A stretch of 64,000 nucleotides of DNA from Candidatus Zixiibacteriota bacterium (GTDB lineage Bacteria > Zixibacteria > MSB-5A5 > GN15 > FEB-12), in the NCBI GenBank assembly GCA_034003725.1, contig JAVEYB010000001.1, forward strand, positions 62,001-126,000, read 5' to 3'. The notes under the pieces were generated by a model. That model made no database searches, was not told the DNA's origin, and saw only the letters and a list, made by a program, of their open reading frames with translations. Position 1 is the first letter of the stretch, and each line of letters opens with the position of its first letter. Shown here piece by piece: positions 36,551 to 45,922 of this stretch. Made by a program: the position numbers and the translations under genes.

Positions 36551-37576
36551 ATGAGCATAGTCACGGTTCCCCGTCGAATCAGCAGCCACGTGAGCGACAC
36601 ATTCGCTCGGCCGGTGCCTTCGAGGCTTCGAGATGATCTGCTGCGAGAGTCAAACACTGACAGAACGCCGCTGGCGGGCCTGACCGCTGCCGTCCTGGGC
36701 CTGACCCTCCGGGGCTCTCTGATCGACAGCGATCGGGAGTACCTGGACCGAGTCGGGGGCGCCAACGCGATTGTCTTTCTGATCAACGGCAGCCGCTGGG
36801 TACATCCGGCGGACCTGCCGCTGTTTGACTACGAGCTGATCGAAACCGCCGTTACGATTTGCGGCGAAGCCGTCGTATCGCACCGCTACCAGCCGAGGGA
36901 GAACGATCCGGAAACGTGGTACACGGTCATGACTGCGGTGCTGAATCCGGGTGAAGAGGTACCGCTCGTGCTGGGGATCCTGAGTCCGGAAAACCGTCGG
37001 GAAGCAGCCGCGCGGCAGGGGCAGTTCTCGGATGTGGTATCGGCATTTCGCGCCTGTCGCATCGAGTTTGAACGAGCCTGCGACGTAATACGGGCTGCCG
37101 GGAACAGCGACGAGCCGCTCATCGTCGTCGATCAGACGACGGGCACCATACTTCACGCAAATTCGCCGGCCTGCCAACTGGCCGAGTGGACGGATTCACC
37201 GATAATCGGCGCTTCATTCGACGATATTGCCGGGCTGCTGCCGCTGTGCAGTTCCGGGCCGCGATTGATGATCAGGCAGGTAACGGTGGCGGGACTGGCG
37301 CTGTCGCTGGTGGGGGCGCCATCGTCGCCCGGCGACACCGACAGCGCGGCAACTCAAGCGACCGGGCCGCTGGCTGATGAGTTGCATTCGGCGCTGGACG
37401 ATCTGGCGGTCAGCGTGTCGGAACTCAAGTCGTACGTCGCGGCCGCCGGCAACACGGTGGCGGCTGCTCTCCTCGATCGCATTGACAGCCAGGCGATTCT
37501 CGTGCGGGACGGGATCGAACATCTCACCCGTCTGGTACTTGGAACCCCGGCGACAGCGGAAGATGATCTACCATGA
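36551..37576 (+). CDS. PAS-like signalling protein, first gene of a three-gene module
   Basis: A 341-residue soluble protein. The first 170 residues are unrecognised and could be a divergent sensory fold (alpha/beta, with NAIVFLINGSRW). A PAS-like segment follows (about 188-231: PLIVVDQTTGTILHANSPACQLAEW). The C-terminal helical part (about 285-335) resembles a dimerisation helix, but I see no phospho-accepting His and no kinase ATP domain. I prefer the ATG at 36551, with AGGT upstream, to the GTG at 36524. Its stop overlaps the next start by ATGA. Confidence 0.6.
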   Translation: MSIVTVPRRISSHVSDTFARPVPSRLRDDLLRESNTDRTPLAGLTAAVLGLTLRGSLIDSDREYLDRVGGANAIVFLINGSRWVHPADLPLFDYELIETAVTICGEAVVSHRYQPRENDPETWYTVMTAVLNPGEEVPLVLGILSPENRREAAARQGQFSDVVSAFRACRIEFERACDVIRAAGNSDEPLIVVDQTTGTILHANSPACQLAEWTDSPIIGASFDDIAGLLPLCSSGPRLMIRQVTVAGLALSLVGAPSSPGDTDSAATQATGPLADELHSALDDLAVSVSELKSYVAAAGNTVAAALLDRIDSQAILVRDGIEHLTRLVLGTPATAEDDLP

Positions 37577-38955
37577 CAGAGCATCGCGAACCAATTGCGG
37601 TCGTCATTCGAACTGAGAACCCGAATTTGGCGGAGTCATTAGCGACTCAATTGCGATCCGCCGGCTGCAGGGTACTGAAAGATTCTGAGACCACGGGGAC
37701 GGAAGAAACCCGCGGCGTGACGCCGCAGGTCGTGATTCAGGATGCCGGGGACGCCCCGGCACCCTGTTCCGCGGCACTTGAGAGTGTGCGAAGCCAATGG
37801 CCCGGCGCGCAGATCGTCTTCATCGGCGCGGGGGTGTCATCTGATCTTACGCTGTTGTCACACCCCGCCGTCTTTGCGGCGCTCTCGCGTGACGATACAC
37901 CGCAGCACGTGTGCTGGACCGTGCAGCGGGCGGGTGAAACCGCCCGCATGCGTACGGAGCTCACGGCGCTGCGCGAATCGGCGGCGATGAGTTACGGCTT
38001 TGACAACTTCATCGGCGTGTCGGAAGGTATCGTGCGGGTTCGCGAGACCGCACAGCGCCTCGCGCCGACCGATATCGCGGTCCTGCTGACGGGGCGGCCG
38101 GGCAGCGGAAAGCGCCACCTCGCAACCATCATTCATCATCACTCCCTGCGACGCCGGGGACCGTTGGTGACGGTCGATTTCGAAACGGTCCCGCCCGACC
38201 AGCACTCCGAACTGCTGTTCGGCGGCACGACGGCCGGACGCCGGTCTGTTCGGCCGGGTCTGCTGGAACGCGCCGACGGGGGCACGATCTATCTCGACGA
38301 CATCGGGGCAATGTCGATGGAGGCACAGGAACGCCTGAGCGGCTTCCTGCAGGACCACCAAATAGTCAGCTCGGTGCAGGCCCGACCGATGCGTCTCGAC
38401 GTTCGCATGCTGGCCGGCAGCAGCCACGATCTGCGGGATCGTGTCGCAGACGGTTCATTTCGGGCCGACGTGCTGCAGGCGCTCAGCGTGATATCGATCG
38501 ACCTGCCGCCACTCAAGGGACGCTCCGAGGATATTGAGGTACTAACCGATTACATGCTCCATCGGCTGACTGCCGGTCGCGGGCAGACGCAGGTGGGAAT
38601 CAGTCGTGAGGCCCTGACGATGCTTGCGGCGCACTCCTGGCCGGGCAATGTCCGGGAACTCGAGAACACCCTGCGCCGGGCCATCGCTCTGTGTCAGAAC
38701 AGGTGTATCGAGTGGGGCGATATCGTCTTCCTCGGGGAACCGGCCGGCGCGCCAACCGACAGCGGACCGTCGCGGGTCACGCTGACCATCAAAGGCGGGC
38801 TGCTCGACAACACGCAACGGACTTTGATTATCAAGGCCCTGGACGCCAACGACTGGAACTATTCACGTACCGCGGCCGATCTCGGTATCGGACGAACCAC
38901 CCTCTGGAGAAAAATACGACGGTACGATCTTAGGCGGGAAAGCGATCTTCGCTGA
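37573..38955 (+). CDS. NtrC-like AAA+ regulator lacking the GAFTGA motif
   Basis: A 460-residue three-domain protein. Residues 7-120 look like a degenerate receiver: the acidic pair is reduced (RTEN), an Asp stands at the beta-3 end (IQDAG), and the conserved Lys is missing. The AAA+ domain (145-388) has Walker A GRPGSGK (174-180) and Walker B IYLDD (239-243). Where sigma-54 activators have GHEKGAFTGA, this protein has GGTTAGRRSV. A Fis-type helix-turn-helix ends it (415-455: NYSRTAADLGIGRTTLWRKI). Without GAFTGA, contact with sigma-54 is unlikely; it may act as a TyrR-like DNA-binding ATPase. Confidence 0.85.
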   Translation: MTEHREPIAVVIRTENPNLAESLATQLRSAGCRVLKDSETTGTEETRGVTPQVVIQDAGDAPAPCSAALESVRSQWPGAQIVFIGAGVSSDLTLLSHPAVFAALSRDDTPQHVCWTVQRAGETARMRTELTALRESAAMSYGFDNFIGVSEGIVRVRETAQRLAPTDIAVLLTGRPGSGKRHLATIIHHHSLRRRGPLVTVDFETVPPDQHSELLFGGTTAGRRSVRPGLLERADGGTIYLDDIGAMSMEAQERLSGFLQDHQIVSSVQARPMRLDVRMLAGSSHDLRDRVADGSFRADVLQALSVISIDLPPLKGRSEDIEVLTDYMLHRLTAGRGQTQVGISREALTMLAAHSWPGNVRELENTLRRAIALCQNRCIEWGDIVFLGEPAGAPTDSGPSRVTLTIKGGLLDNTQRTLIIKALDANDWNYSRTAADLGIGRTTLWRKIRRYDLRRESDLR

Positions 38956-38967
38956 GAGGACGATCGG

Positions 38968-39504
38968 ATGGCGGCGTGGGACGAATCATATGACACCCCC
39001 CGGTCGGAGCCCGGGTGCGAACCCGTGCGGACAAGCCACGACGGTGATCCGACCGCGGCGCTCGACCCCGCAGAGGAGTTTTTCCGCCTGACGCGGGTGC
39101 TGCAGGAGCGATACGACATTCGCAAGGCGGTGCTCATCGTTAAAGAGAAAGCGAGCAGCCGATTCTGTGCGGTTGCGTCGTTTAACGGCGGCCGCACACG
39201 GAAGAACCTTTCCCTGCGACTGCCCGGCCACTCGTCGCTTTTCCTCAAGGTAGCCGACCACCGGACCATATTCACTGAATCGTATTGCGACCTGTTCAGC
39301 GGCAACTCATTTGAGCGGAACCTGCTGCTGGACGATGAGTGTCGTTCCTACGCCATTCTGCCGCTCACCTGCGACGGGCACGTCGTGGGGATCTTAGGAT
39401 TTTCGTCGGACAGCCCCTCGACATTTGTCACCTTTGAAGAGGGCGCGGTTGATCGGGCGGCGGCACACCTGGCCGAACGCATCAGACAGACGGTCACCAT
39501 TTAG
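38968..39504 (+). CDS. GAF-domain-like protein
   Basis: A 178-residue soluble protein with a probable single GAF domain from residue 35 on: LTRVLQERYDIRKAVLIV, then SYAILPLTCDGHVVGILGFSSD, the typical GAF strand pair, and a closing FTFEEGAVDRAAAHLAERI-like helix. The N-terminus is disordered-looking. It has AGAGG-like bases (GAGAGGA) before the ATG and follows the AAA+ gene by 12 bases. It is probably the ligand- or signal-sensing partner of the module. It converges on mltG. Confidence 0.68.
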   Translation: MAAWDESYDTPRSEPGCEPVRTSHDGDPTAALDPAEEFFRLTRVLQERYDIRKAVLIVKEKASSRFCAVASFNGGRTRKNLSLRLPGHSSLFLKVADHRTIFTESYCDLFSGNSFERNLLLDDECRSYAILPLTCDGHVVGILGFSSDSPSTFVTFEEGAVDRAAAHLAERIRQTVTI

Positions 39505-39517
39505 ACGTAATATCTCG

Positions 39518-40519
39518 TTACTGCCCCGCCGGAGCACTCTGCCCCGATTGGCGTATCTCGTATCTCGCCCTGTTGTGTTCGGCGTTTGTCCGTGAGAAAC
39601 GGTGACCGCCGGAACCGTCGGCGACAAAGAACAGGTATTCGGTGGATTCCGGATACAGCGCCGCTTTGATGGCATCGAGCCCCGGCGAATTGATCGGGGT
39701 CGGCGGCAGACCCTTGCGTCGATAGGTGTTGTACGGCGTGTCGGTGCGAAGATCCCGGCGGTACAAGGGGCGATCCAGCCCGCCGAGTCCGTAGATGACA
39801 GTCGGATCGGCGTCGAGGCGCATCTTCCGTTCAAGCCGGTTGTGATAGACCGAAGCGATGGTCGGCATTTCCTCACCCAGAAAGGCCTCGGCCTCGACAA
39901 TTGACGCCAGCACGACCGCCTGTTCCCTTGACAGCCCGTTGGGGATGGAGTCCGGCCAAATACCTTCGGTCTTTGCCCTGAACATGGCGACCATCTGCGC
40001 CAGCACGTCTTCAACGGGCGTTCCCCACGGCACGAAATAGGTCTCCGGAAAGAGGTAGCCTTCGAGGGAGGGAACCCCGAGTCGGTTACAGAAGGCCGTA
40101 TCCTGCGCCAGTTCGACTATGCGGGCAGAGTCGGACTCGAGTTTCTCGGCCAGAATCGAGGCCACTTTCCAGATCGGAGCGCCTTCATACACCGTGAACC
40201 TGAGTATCAGGAAGTCGCCGGCCTCAAAGCGGTCGAGAATCGATCTGGCGGAATTGCTCCCGGTGAAATCGTAGCGACCGGGTACGAGGTTTTTGTCGAT
40301 GTTGCGCCATCGGGCCGGGATCGTCAGGGCGTATCGGGAGCGAACGACCTCTTCATCGGCGAGCCTGGTCGCGATTGCCGAGAAACCGTCGCCCGGAGCG
40401 ATTATCACTGAGACTGTCCGGTCACCAATATCGACCGGCGACAGGTATACGAAAAGGCAATAACCGGCAAGCAGTACCAGCACCGAAACGGCAGCGAAAA
40501 TGATATACCGGGTACGCAT
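39518..40519 (-). CDS. mltG: Endolytic murein transglycosylase MltG
   Basis: MltG cuts nascent peptidoglycan at the inner membrane. One N-terminal transmembrane helix (about 4-26), a LysM-like segment (VSVIIAPGDGFSAIATRLADEEVV) and the catalytic domain with the Glu in ASIVEAEAFLGEEMPTIASVYHNRL. LGGLDRPLYRRDLRTDTPYNTYRRKGLPPTPINSPG is the familiar family block (shown here only as its start and end: LGGLDR and TPINSPG). At 333 residues length is normal. It follows ruvX by six bases, as in many genomes. Confidence 0.95.
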   Translation of the reverse strand: MRTRYIIFAAVSVLVLLAGYCLFVYLSPVDIGDRTVSVIIAPGDGFSAIATRLADEEVVRSRYALTIPARWRNIDKNLVPGRYDFTGSNSARSILDRFEAGDFLILRFTVYEGAPIWKVASILAEKLESDSARIVELAQDTAFCNRLGVPSLEGYLFPETYFVPWGTPVEDVLAQMVAMFRAKTEGIWPDSIPNGLSREQAVVLASIVEAEAFLGEEMPTIASVYHNRLERKMRLDADPTVIYGLGGLDRPLYRRDLRTDTPYNTYRRKGLPPTPINSPGLDAIKAALYPESTEYLFFVADGSGGHRFSRTNAEHNRARYEIRQSGQSAPAGQ

Positions 40520-40525
40520 AGTCGA

Positions 40526-40957
40526 TCAGGTCCGATTCTCGTCAAGGAAACGCTGGAGGATAATCACGGCCGCGAGGCGGTCGATTCGTTTTTTGTCTTT
40601 GCCCGTTCGTTTGCCGTGGGCATGAATAATGTCGGCGGCTTCGGTCGAGGAGTACCGCTCGTCTTCCCGGTAAATCGGTCCGGTAAACGACTTCTGCAGG
40701 AGCAAAAGAAAGCGGTCGATTTGCTCGCACTTTTTGCTTTTGTCGCCGCTCGGCAGAAGCGGGTAGCCAACGACGAGTCCGGCGGGCTCGTACTCCGCAA
40801 TGAGTCTGAGAAGTTCGTCGACCGCATGCTGCCGCGACCGCACGACAAGCGTGGTCAGGGCCGAGGCGATGAGGCCGGTGGGGTCGCTCTTGGCGATCCC
40901 GATACGCCGTTCTCCGTAGTCGATCCCGAGGAAGGTCTTGTCGGACGTGTTGGTCAT
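40526..40957 (-). CDS. ruvX: RuvX/YqgF-family Holliday-junction resolvase-like protein
   Basis: A small RNase H-fold protein of 143 residues with the catalytic Asp in FLGIDYGERRIG, the VVGYPLLPSG segment and the YREDERYSSTEA region ending in a KKRIDRLAAVIILQ helix. The family has been linked to 16S rRNA 5'-end maturation and to recombination. The typical PKNMDG loop is changed (PLLPSGDKS). It precedes mltG. Confidence 0.9.
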   Translation of the reverse strand: MTNTSDKTFLGIDYGERRIGIAKSDPTGLIASALTTLVVRSRQHAVDELLRLIAEYEPAGLVVGYPLLPSGDKSKKCEQIDRFLLLLQKSFTGPIYREDERYSSTEAADIIHAHGKRTGKDKKRIDRLAAVIILQRFLDENRT

Positions 40958-41045
40958 AGTGCTATAAGAGACGATCGTGTGCGGAAATCAACCACAACCT
41001 TTCTGGCGATCGCCGACGGGGCGACGGAAAGCTGCGGCGGGAGAA

Positions 41046-42326
41046 TCACGTTTTGCGTTCTTTGCGCTTGGCGGCGGGAAACAGCACGTTGTTCAGAATC
41101 AACCGGTATCCGGGCGAGTTTCTGTACAGTGCAAGGTCGGTGGGCGGATCATTCACCATGTGCTGGTAGTCCTCGGGGTCGTGACCGGCAAGGAACGTGA
41201 AGGTCCCCCGGCCGAACCCGCCATGAATGTAACGCACTTCGTCATAATTATCGGGTTGTCCCAGAACGACCACGTGCTGCTTGAGCAGTGATTTGCGAAA
41301 CCCCGTCACCTGACCCATGAAACCGTTGACGGTAGATACGTGATCCTGCACCAGCATCGTCGGCACGGGATCAAGCTTCGCCGAGAATTCGAACAGGAAG
41401 AAGTAGTCTTCGGTCGGGCTGAAGAAGCGGACCATGCGATCGGGGTAGGTGTCTATATCGGAACGGCGGTAGACCAGCGGGTTCGTGATCAGGTGGAAGT
41501 TTTCGAACGCGAGACATTGCTCGAAGTCCAGTTTTTCCTGCGCTCCGGGGTCTACAGGGTCGCCATCGAACTCGCGGGGCACGATATCCACTCCCTGGGC
41601 CGCCAGGGCGATATCCATGGTTTCCGGGGCCGAACACATGGAAAACAAAAAGCCACCCCGCCGGATGTAGTCCTTCATGACGAGCACGACGTCGCGTTTC
41701 ATGTCCGAGACCTTGTTGTAACCGAGCTCGCGCGCCTTGTCTTCGTTCATTTTGACTTGCGCCTGATACCAGAGCGCGTTGGCGAACGCCCCGTAGAATT
41801 TCCCGTATTGCCCGGTGAAGTCTTCATGGTGCACGTGGAGCCAGTCGTAATCTTCAAGGGCGCCGTTCAGGACGTCCTCATCGTACACCAGTTCGTACGG
41901 GATTTCGGCGTATTCAAGCGCCAGCCGGACGGCGTCGTCCCACGGTTCATGCCCCGGCGGCTGGTAGACCGCGACACTGGGGGCTTTTTCGAGTTCCACT
42001 CGTTCCATGTTCTCGACCTCGATCTGGCGGAAAATGTCCGCGACCTGACCCGAACTGATTTCTTCGTAGCGGACGCCGGCAAGCAGACAGAGGTTGACGA
42101 CTTCGGGCGAATAATCGATAAGAAATGAACCGCTTCGGTAGTTAAGCAGCCACTGTGCGTGTTCGTGAAGTTCAAGCGCCTTGAACGTCACGCCGTAGGC
42201 TTTGAGATGGTCGGTTTGGGAGTCATCCATCGGAATGAGAACAGAGGTTGCATCAACACCGCCGGCCACCAGCAGGGCGAGGACGAACGCAAGGATCGCC
42301 GTATGCTTCTTGGGTTTCGTGTTCAT
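41046..42326 (-). CDS. Secreted protein of unknown function (ASB-like annotation)
   Basis: A 426-residue protein with a signal peptide (AILAFVLALLVAGGVDA). The mature part starts LIPMDDSQTDHLKAYGVTFKAL; similar proteins in Bacteroidetes and related phyla are often named asparagine synthetase B, though I see none of that enzyme's N-terminal Cys or AMP-binding motif. The central part (LHVHHEDFTGQYGKF, GGFLFSMCSAPETMD) has the feel of a class I amidotransferase-like or ThuA-like fold. Export argues against a biosynthetic role. It stands between ruvX and rarA. Confidence 0.6.
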   Translation of the reverse strand: MNTKPKKHTAILAFVLALLVAGGVDATSVLIPMDDSQTDHLKAYGVTFKALELHEHAQWLLNYRSGSFLIDYSPEVVNLCLLAGVRYEEISSGQVADIFRQIEVENMERVELEKAPSVAVYQPPGHEPWDDAVRLALEYAEIPYELVYDEDVLNGALEDYDWLHVHHEDFTGQYGKFYGAFANALWYQAQVKMNEDKARELGYNKVSDMKRDVVLVMKDYIRRGGFLFSMCSAPETMDIALAAQGVDIVPREFDGDPVDPGAQEKLDFEQCLAFENFHLITNPLVYRRSDIDTYPDRMVRFFSPTEDYFFLFEFSAKLDPVPTMLVQDHVSTVNGFMGQVTGFRKSLLKQHVVVLGQPDNYDEVRYIHGGFGRGTFTFLAGHDPEDYQHMVNDPPTDLALYRNSPGYRLILNNVLFPAAKRKERKT

Positions 42327-42363
42327 CGCTCTTTAAACGCGGGATTGGGGCGAAGGTTCGCAA

Positions 42364-43740
42364 TCAGTGGCCGCTTCCTTTTTTCGGCCTGTCGGGCTGT
42401 CCCGGCCTGGCCATCAGTTGACGCCGGCGTTCGAGATATGTCCGGAGGTAGTCCGAAATCTTCTGTTCCCGGCCAGCCTCCTTGGGGAAGTAGTACCGGC
42501 TGCCTTCGAGACCTTCCGGAAAGTATTCCTGATCGGTAATGGCGTCCTCAAACTCGTGGGCGTACTTGTAGTCTTTGCCGTAGCCGAGACCTTTCATGAG
42601 GGCGGTGGGCGCGTTGCGGATAGTCAGCGGCACGGGCAGTGAACCGCTCTGTTCGGCGTCGGCCATCGCCTTGCCAAAGGCCAGATAGACAGAGTTGGAC
42701 TTGGGCGCGCACGCCAGGTAAATGACCAGTTGCGCGATGGCCAGCTCGCCCTCGGGAGAGCCGAGGAAATGGTACGTTTCACGGACATTGAGGGCGAACG
42801 TGAGGGCGTAGGGATCAGCCATACCGACATCTTCGGAGGCGAAGCGCACGAGCCGGCGAATGACATACCGAGGGTCTTCCCCGGCCGCGAGCATCCGCGC
42901 GAGCCAATACAGGGCGGCATCGGGGTCGCCGCCACGGATCGTCTTGTGAAGGGCCGAGATGATGTTGTAGTGTTCTTCGCCCGTCTTGTCATACACGAGC
43001 GCTGATTTCTGATGCACTTTCCGGAGGGCGTCGAGAGTCAGTTCGTTGCCGTTACCGACAAATTCCGATGCCTGTTCGAGAAGCGTGAGGCCGCGACGGG
43101 CATCGCCATCGGCCGCCGACGCCAGGAACTCCATCGCCTCATCCGAGATTGCGTGGCTGCGGGCGCCCAGCCCGCGTTCGCTATCGGTGAGGGCGCGCCG
43201 GAGGACTTCCATCATATTCTGGACGGAAAGGCGTTCAAGCACCAGCACGCGCATTCGGGACAAGAGGGCCGAGTTGACCTCAAACGACGGGTTTTCCGTG
43301 GTCGCGCCGATAAGCACGACCTCGCCTTTTTCCACGTACGGCAGGAAGGCGTCCTGCTGGGCCTTGTTGAAACGGTGAATTTCATCGATGAAGACGTACG
43401 TTCTGCGGCCCGACATCTGGTAATAGTTGACGGCCTTGGTCAGGACTTCTTTGACTTCCTTGATGCCCGAGGTAACCGCCGAGAACGGAACGAACTGCCC
43501 GCGAGTGGAGCGGGCGATGATTTCGGCAAGGGTGGTTTTTCCGGAGCCGGGCGGCCCCCAGAAGATCAGCGAACCGACACGGTCGGCCTCGACCGCTTTT
43601 CGAAGCGGGGTGCCGTCGCCGACGATTTTTTCCTGACCGACAAACTCGTCAAAGGTTCGCGGTCGCATGCGATCGGCGAGGGGTTTGAGATCGGCCGCCG
43701 AGCGGTGGGCGTTGTTATCAGTTTGATCGAAGAAGTCCAT
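42364..43740 (-). CDS. rarA: Replication-associated recombination protein A
   Basis: RarA (MgsA) is a clamp-loader-like AAA+ ATPase acting at stalled forks. The 458 residues have the opening PLADRMRPRTFDEFVGQ, Walker A GPPGSGKTT, Walker B VFIDEIHRFNKAQQD, sensor 1 IGATTENPSFEV and the C-terminal tetramerisation domain from about residue 240 (HKTIRGGDPDAALYWLARML). The start is the ATG at 43740, six bases after a -10 element; a start at 43776 would lie in the promoter. Confidence 0.95.
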   Translation of the reverse strand: MDFFDQTDNNAHRSAADLKPLADRMRPRTFDEFVGQEKIVGDGTPLRKAVEADRVGSLIFWGPPGSGKTTLAEIIARSTRGQFVPFSAVTSGIKEVKEVLTKAVNYYQMSGRRTYVFIDEIHRFNKAQQDAFLPYVEKGEVVLIGATTENPSFEVNSALLSRMRVLVLERLSVQNMMEVLRRALTDSERGLGARSHAISDEAMEFLASAADGDARRGLTLLEQASEFVGNGNELTLDALRKVHQKSALVYDKTGEEHYNIISALHKTIRGGDPDAALYWLARMLAAGEDPRYVIRRLVRFASEDVGMADPYALTFALNVRETYHFLGSPEGELAIAQLVIYLACAPKSNSVYLAFGKAMADAEQSGSLPVPLTIRNAPTALMKGLGYGKDYKYAHEFEDAITDQEYFPEGLEGSRYYFPKEAGREQKISDYLRTYLERRRQLMARPGQPDRPKKGSGH

Positions 43741-43746
43741 GTGGCT

Positions 43747-43775
43747 AGGATAGGCGAAAAGAGGGCGGTTGTCCA
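43747..43775 (-). promoter_or_regulatory. Leaderless-type promoter of rarA
   Basis: On the minus strand, TGGACA (43770-43775), 17 bases and TATCCT (43747-43752), then six bases to the rarA ATG. Confidence 0.6.
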
Positions 43776-43800
43776 ATCACAAACGAGAAAAACGGGGACG

Positions 43801-44940
43801 CTACTTCAGCAGCCGCCGCGTAATTTCGTCCGCGAGATAAAAGCCGTTTTCCGACAAGCGAATCCTTCCCCGGTCCGGAATAACGTGACCCGACTCCACC
43901 AGCACCTCATACTGCCGACGATCGAGCTGGTCTTCGACATTCCGTCCGAACCGCTCGGCAAACTGCCGCCGGTCGATTCCTTTCGTCATGCGGAGACCGA
44001 GCATGATGGCCTCGATCATGCGCTGCTCGACACCGGATTCATCGATCTCGACCGGGTAGTCGCCGGCCTGAATCGTTCGGACATAGCGCGCGACACTGGA
44101 CACGTTCGCGAACCGACGTCCCCGGACGAATGAATGGGCCGACGGTCCCAGGCCGAGGTAATCCTGACCTTCCCAGTAGCTGATGTTGTGTCGGCACTCG
44201 TGGCCCGGCTTCGCGAAGGACGATACTTCGTATCGAACGTAACCGGCGTCCGCCAGTCGTTCGGAGCCGCCCCGATACATGGCGAGGGCCAGTTCCTCGT
44301 CGATCGGTTTCACTCTCCCCTTCTCCACCTTGCGGGCCAGCGGCGTGCCCGGTTCCACGGTCAACTGGTAGAACGAAACATGCGGCGGGTCGAGCTCAAT
44401 GAGCTGGTCGAGATCGGACGAGAGCATGCGGGTCGTTTGGCGGGGCAGCGCGAAGATCAGGTCGGTTCCGAAGGTGGCGAACCGAAGAGCGTTGGTCAGG
44501 TAGACCGCCCGGTGGCTGTCCTCGACATGATGCTTTCGATCGAGAAGCTTGAGGAGTTTCTGATCGAACGACTGAATGCCGTAGGTGGGCCGGTTGATTC
44601 CGAGGGACCGGTACGACTTGAGCAGGTCTACCGTCACCGACTCCGGGTTGTTCTCTATCGAGAATTCCAACCCTTCGAGCACGGTGAACTGCCGCTTGAG
44701 TTCGTCGAGCCACGCGGTCAGGAACTCAATTCGCGTCAGCGAGGGCGTGCCGCCGCCCACGAATATGCTGGTGACGATGCGATCGTCGGAGGACCACGTT
44801 TCCCCTCGGCGGCGTGTTTCCACCAGCAGGGCGTCGTAAAAGCGTTTCTCTTCGACCGGGTCGTACAACTCTTTGTAGAAATCGCAATACGAGCACTTGT
44901 TGCGACAGAACGGAAAGTGGAGGTAAACCGAAAAGGGCAT
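43801..44940 (-). CDS. hemW: HemW-like radical SAM protein
   Basis: HemW proteins are radical SAM enzymes related to HemN that act as heme chaperones rather than coproporphyrinogen oxidases. The 379 residues begin FSVYLHFPFCRNKCSYCDFYK with the CxxxCxxC cluster motif, then FVGGGTPSL and EFSIENNPESV. The C-terminal HemN_C domain has the REFAERFGRN-like stretch. The ATG at 44940 lies two bases after the lepB stop; the longer frame upstream opposes lepB. Only HemW-type N-terminus is present, without the HemN-specific extension. Confidence 0.9.
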   Translation of the reverse strand: MPFSVYLHFPFCRNKCSYCDFYKELYDPVEEKRFYDALLVETRRRGETWSSDDRIVTSIFVGGGTPSLTRIEFLTAWLDELKRQFTVLEGLEFSIENNPESVTVDLLKSYRSLGINRPTYGIQSFDQKLLKLLDRKHHVEDSHRAVYLTNALRFATFGTDLIFALPRQTTRMLSSDLDQLIELDPPHVSFYQLTVEPGTPLARKVEKGRVKPIDEELALAMYRGGSERLADAGYVRYEVSSFAKPGHECRHNISYWEGQDYLGLGPSAHSFVRGRRFANVSSVARYVRTIQAGDYPVEIDESGVEQRMIEAIMLGLRMTKGIDRRQFAERFGRNVEDQLDRRQYEVLVESGHVIPDRGRIRLSENGFYLADEITRRLLK

Positions 44941-44942
44941 GC

Positions 44943-45668
44943 TTACAGCGGTCTGCCGATACGCCCCCATCGGACGTGAGTCGGGAAGTTCCACACGCCA
45001 TGACCGATCCACTGGAAGGCATCGATAATGTACGGGAATCCCCATCCGGGGGGGTTCGGATCAGGCTGCCACGACCAGTACACGAAGACCGCCTTGCCGA
45101 TGATATTCTCTCTGGGCACGCCGCCCCAGAATCGGCTGTCCCGGCTGTCGTCGCGGTTGTCGCCGAGCACGAAATATTCGCCGGGCGCGACCACGTACGG
45201 CGCGAAATTGTCCCGGAAGGACAAATCGCCGGGGATTATCCGCTGATCGATGTGCTTTGAGTTCGCGGGAATTTCGGCCACCTGGTCGTTGACGTAAACG
45301 ACCTTGTCCGCCACTTCCACAATCTCTCCCGAACCGGCAGCGATACGCTTGATGTATTGCTTGTTCGGGTTATTGGGATAGCGGAAGACGATGATGTCGC
45401 CGACCTGCGGGTCGGTGCCGAACTCGTACGCCAGTTTGTTGACGAAGATGTAGTCGCCTTCAAACAGGGTGTCTTCCATCGACGCGGAGTTAACACGGTA
45501 GGCGGATACAACGAATATGCGCAGCAGGATGGCGCAGACCAGCGCGACAATAGCGGTCTCGAGGTACTCGCGCCAGAGCGGTTTACGCTCGCGGCGGTTG
45601 AGAAACTGGCGCGCCTGGCGCTGCGTTTCCGCCTGTGTGTGTTCCTGAATCAGGAAGTCTTGATCCAT
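44943..45668 (-). CDS. lepB: Signal peptidase I
   Basis: LepB removes signal peptides at the inner membrane. The 241 residues have a single transmembrane helix (about 36-58), the catalytic Ser in NSASMEDTL, the catalytic Lys in QYIKRIAAG, and box E GDNRDDSRDSR. A GATAAT sits seven bases before the ATG with a poor -35, so a leaderless start is possible but weakly supported. hemW follows. Confidence 0.95.
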   Translation of the reverse strand: MDQDFLIQEHTQAETQRQARQFLNRRERKPLWREYLETAIVALVCAILLRIFVVSAYRVNSASMEDTLFEGDYIFVNKLAYEFGTDPQVGDIIVFRYPNNPNKQYIKRIAAGSGEIVEVADKVVYVNDQVAEIPANSKHIDQRIIPGDLSFRDNFAPYVVAPGEYFVLGDNRDDSRDSRFWGGVPRENIIGKAVFVYWSWQPDPNPPGWGFPYIIDAFQWIGHGVWNFPTHVRWGRIGRPL

Positions 45669-45922
45669 GGTTACTATTATCGGCCCCGCCCGATAAACCT
45701 TAACGGGGCGGACCGGCTTTCAGGGGCTAATTATATACAATTCAGGCGGATGGAGCAACCGGAGGCTTTGCCGATGCTTTCATTGGAGCCGAACGAACGG
45801 TCTGGGTGTACCAAGGATCATGGATTCATAAGTCGCGTGTCTGCTGCCCCTTTCCCGACAGACCCCGATCTTATGCGGCAGACCGTATTTGACTGAACAT
45901 TCTCTTGCTGGAGGAAAAATCC

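Noticed and set aside
37573-38955. Classical sigma-54 activator
   Set aside because: GAFTGA is missing and the receiver-like domain lacks the conserved Lys, so sigma-54 activation cannot be claimed.
41046-42326. Asparagine synthetase B
   Set aside because: It has a signal peptide and neither the N-terminal catalytic Cys nor the synthetase motifs.
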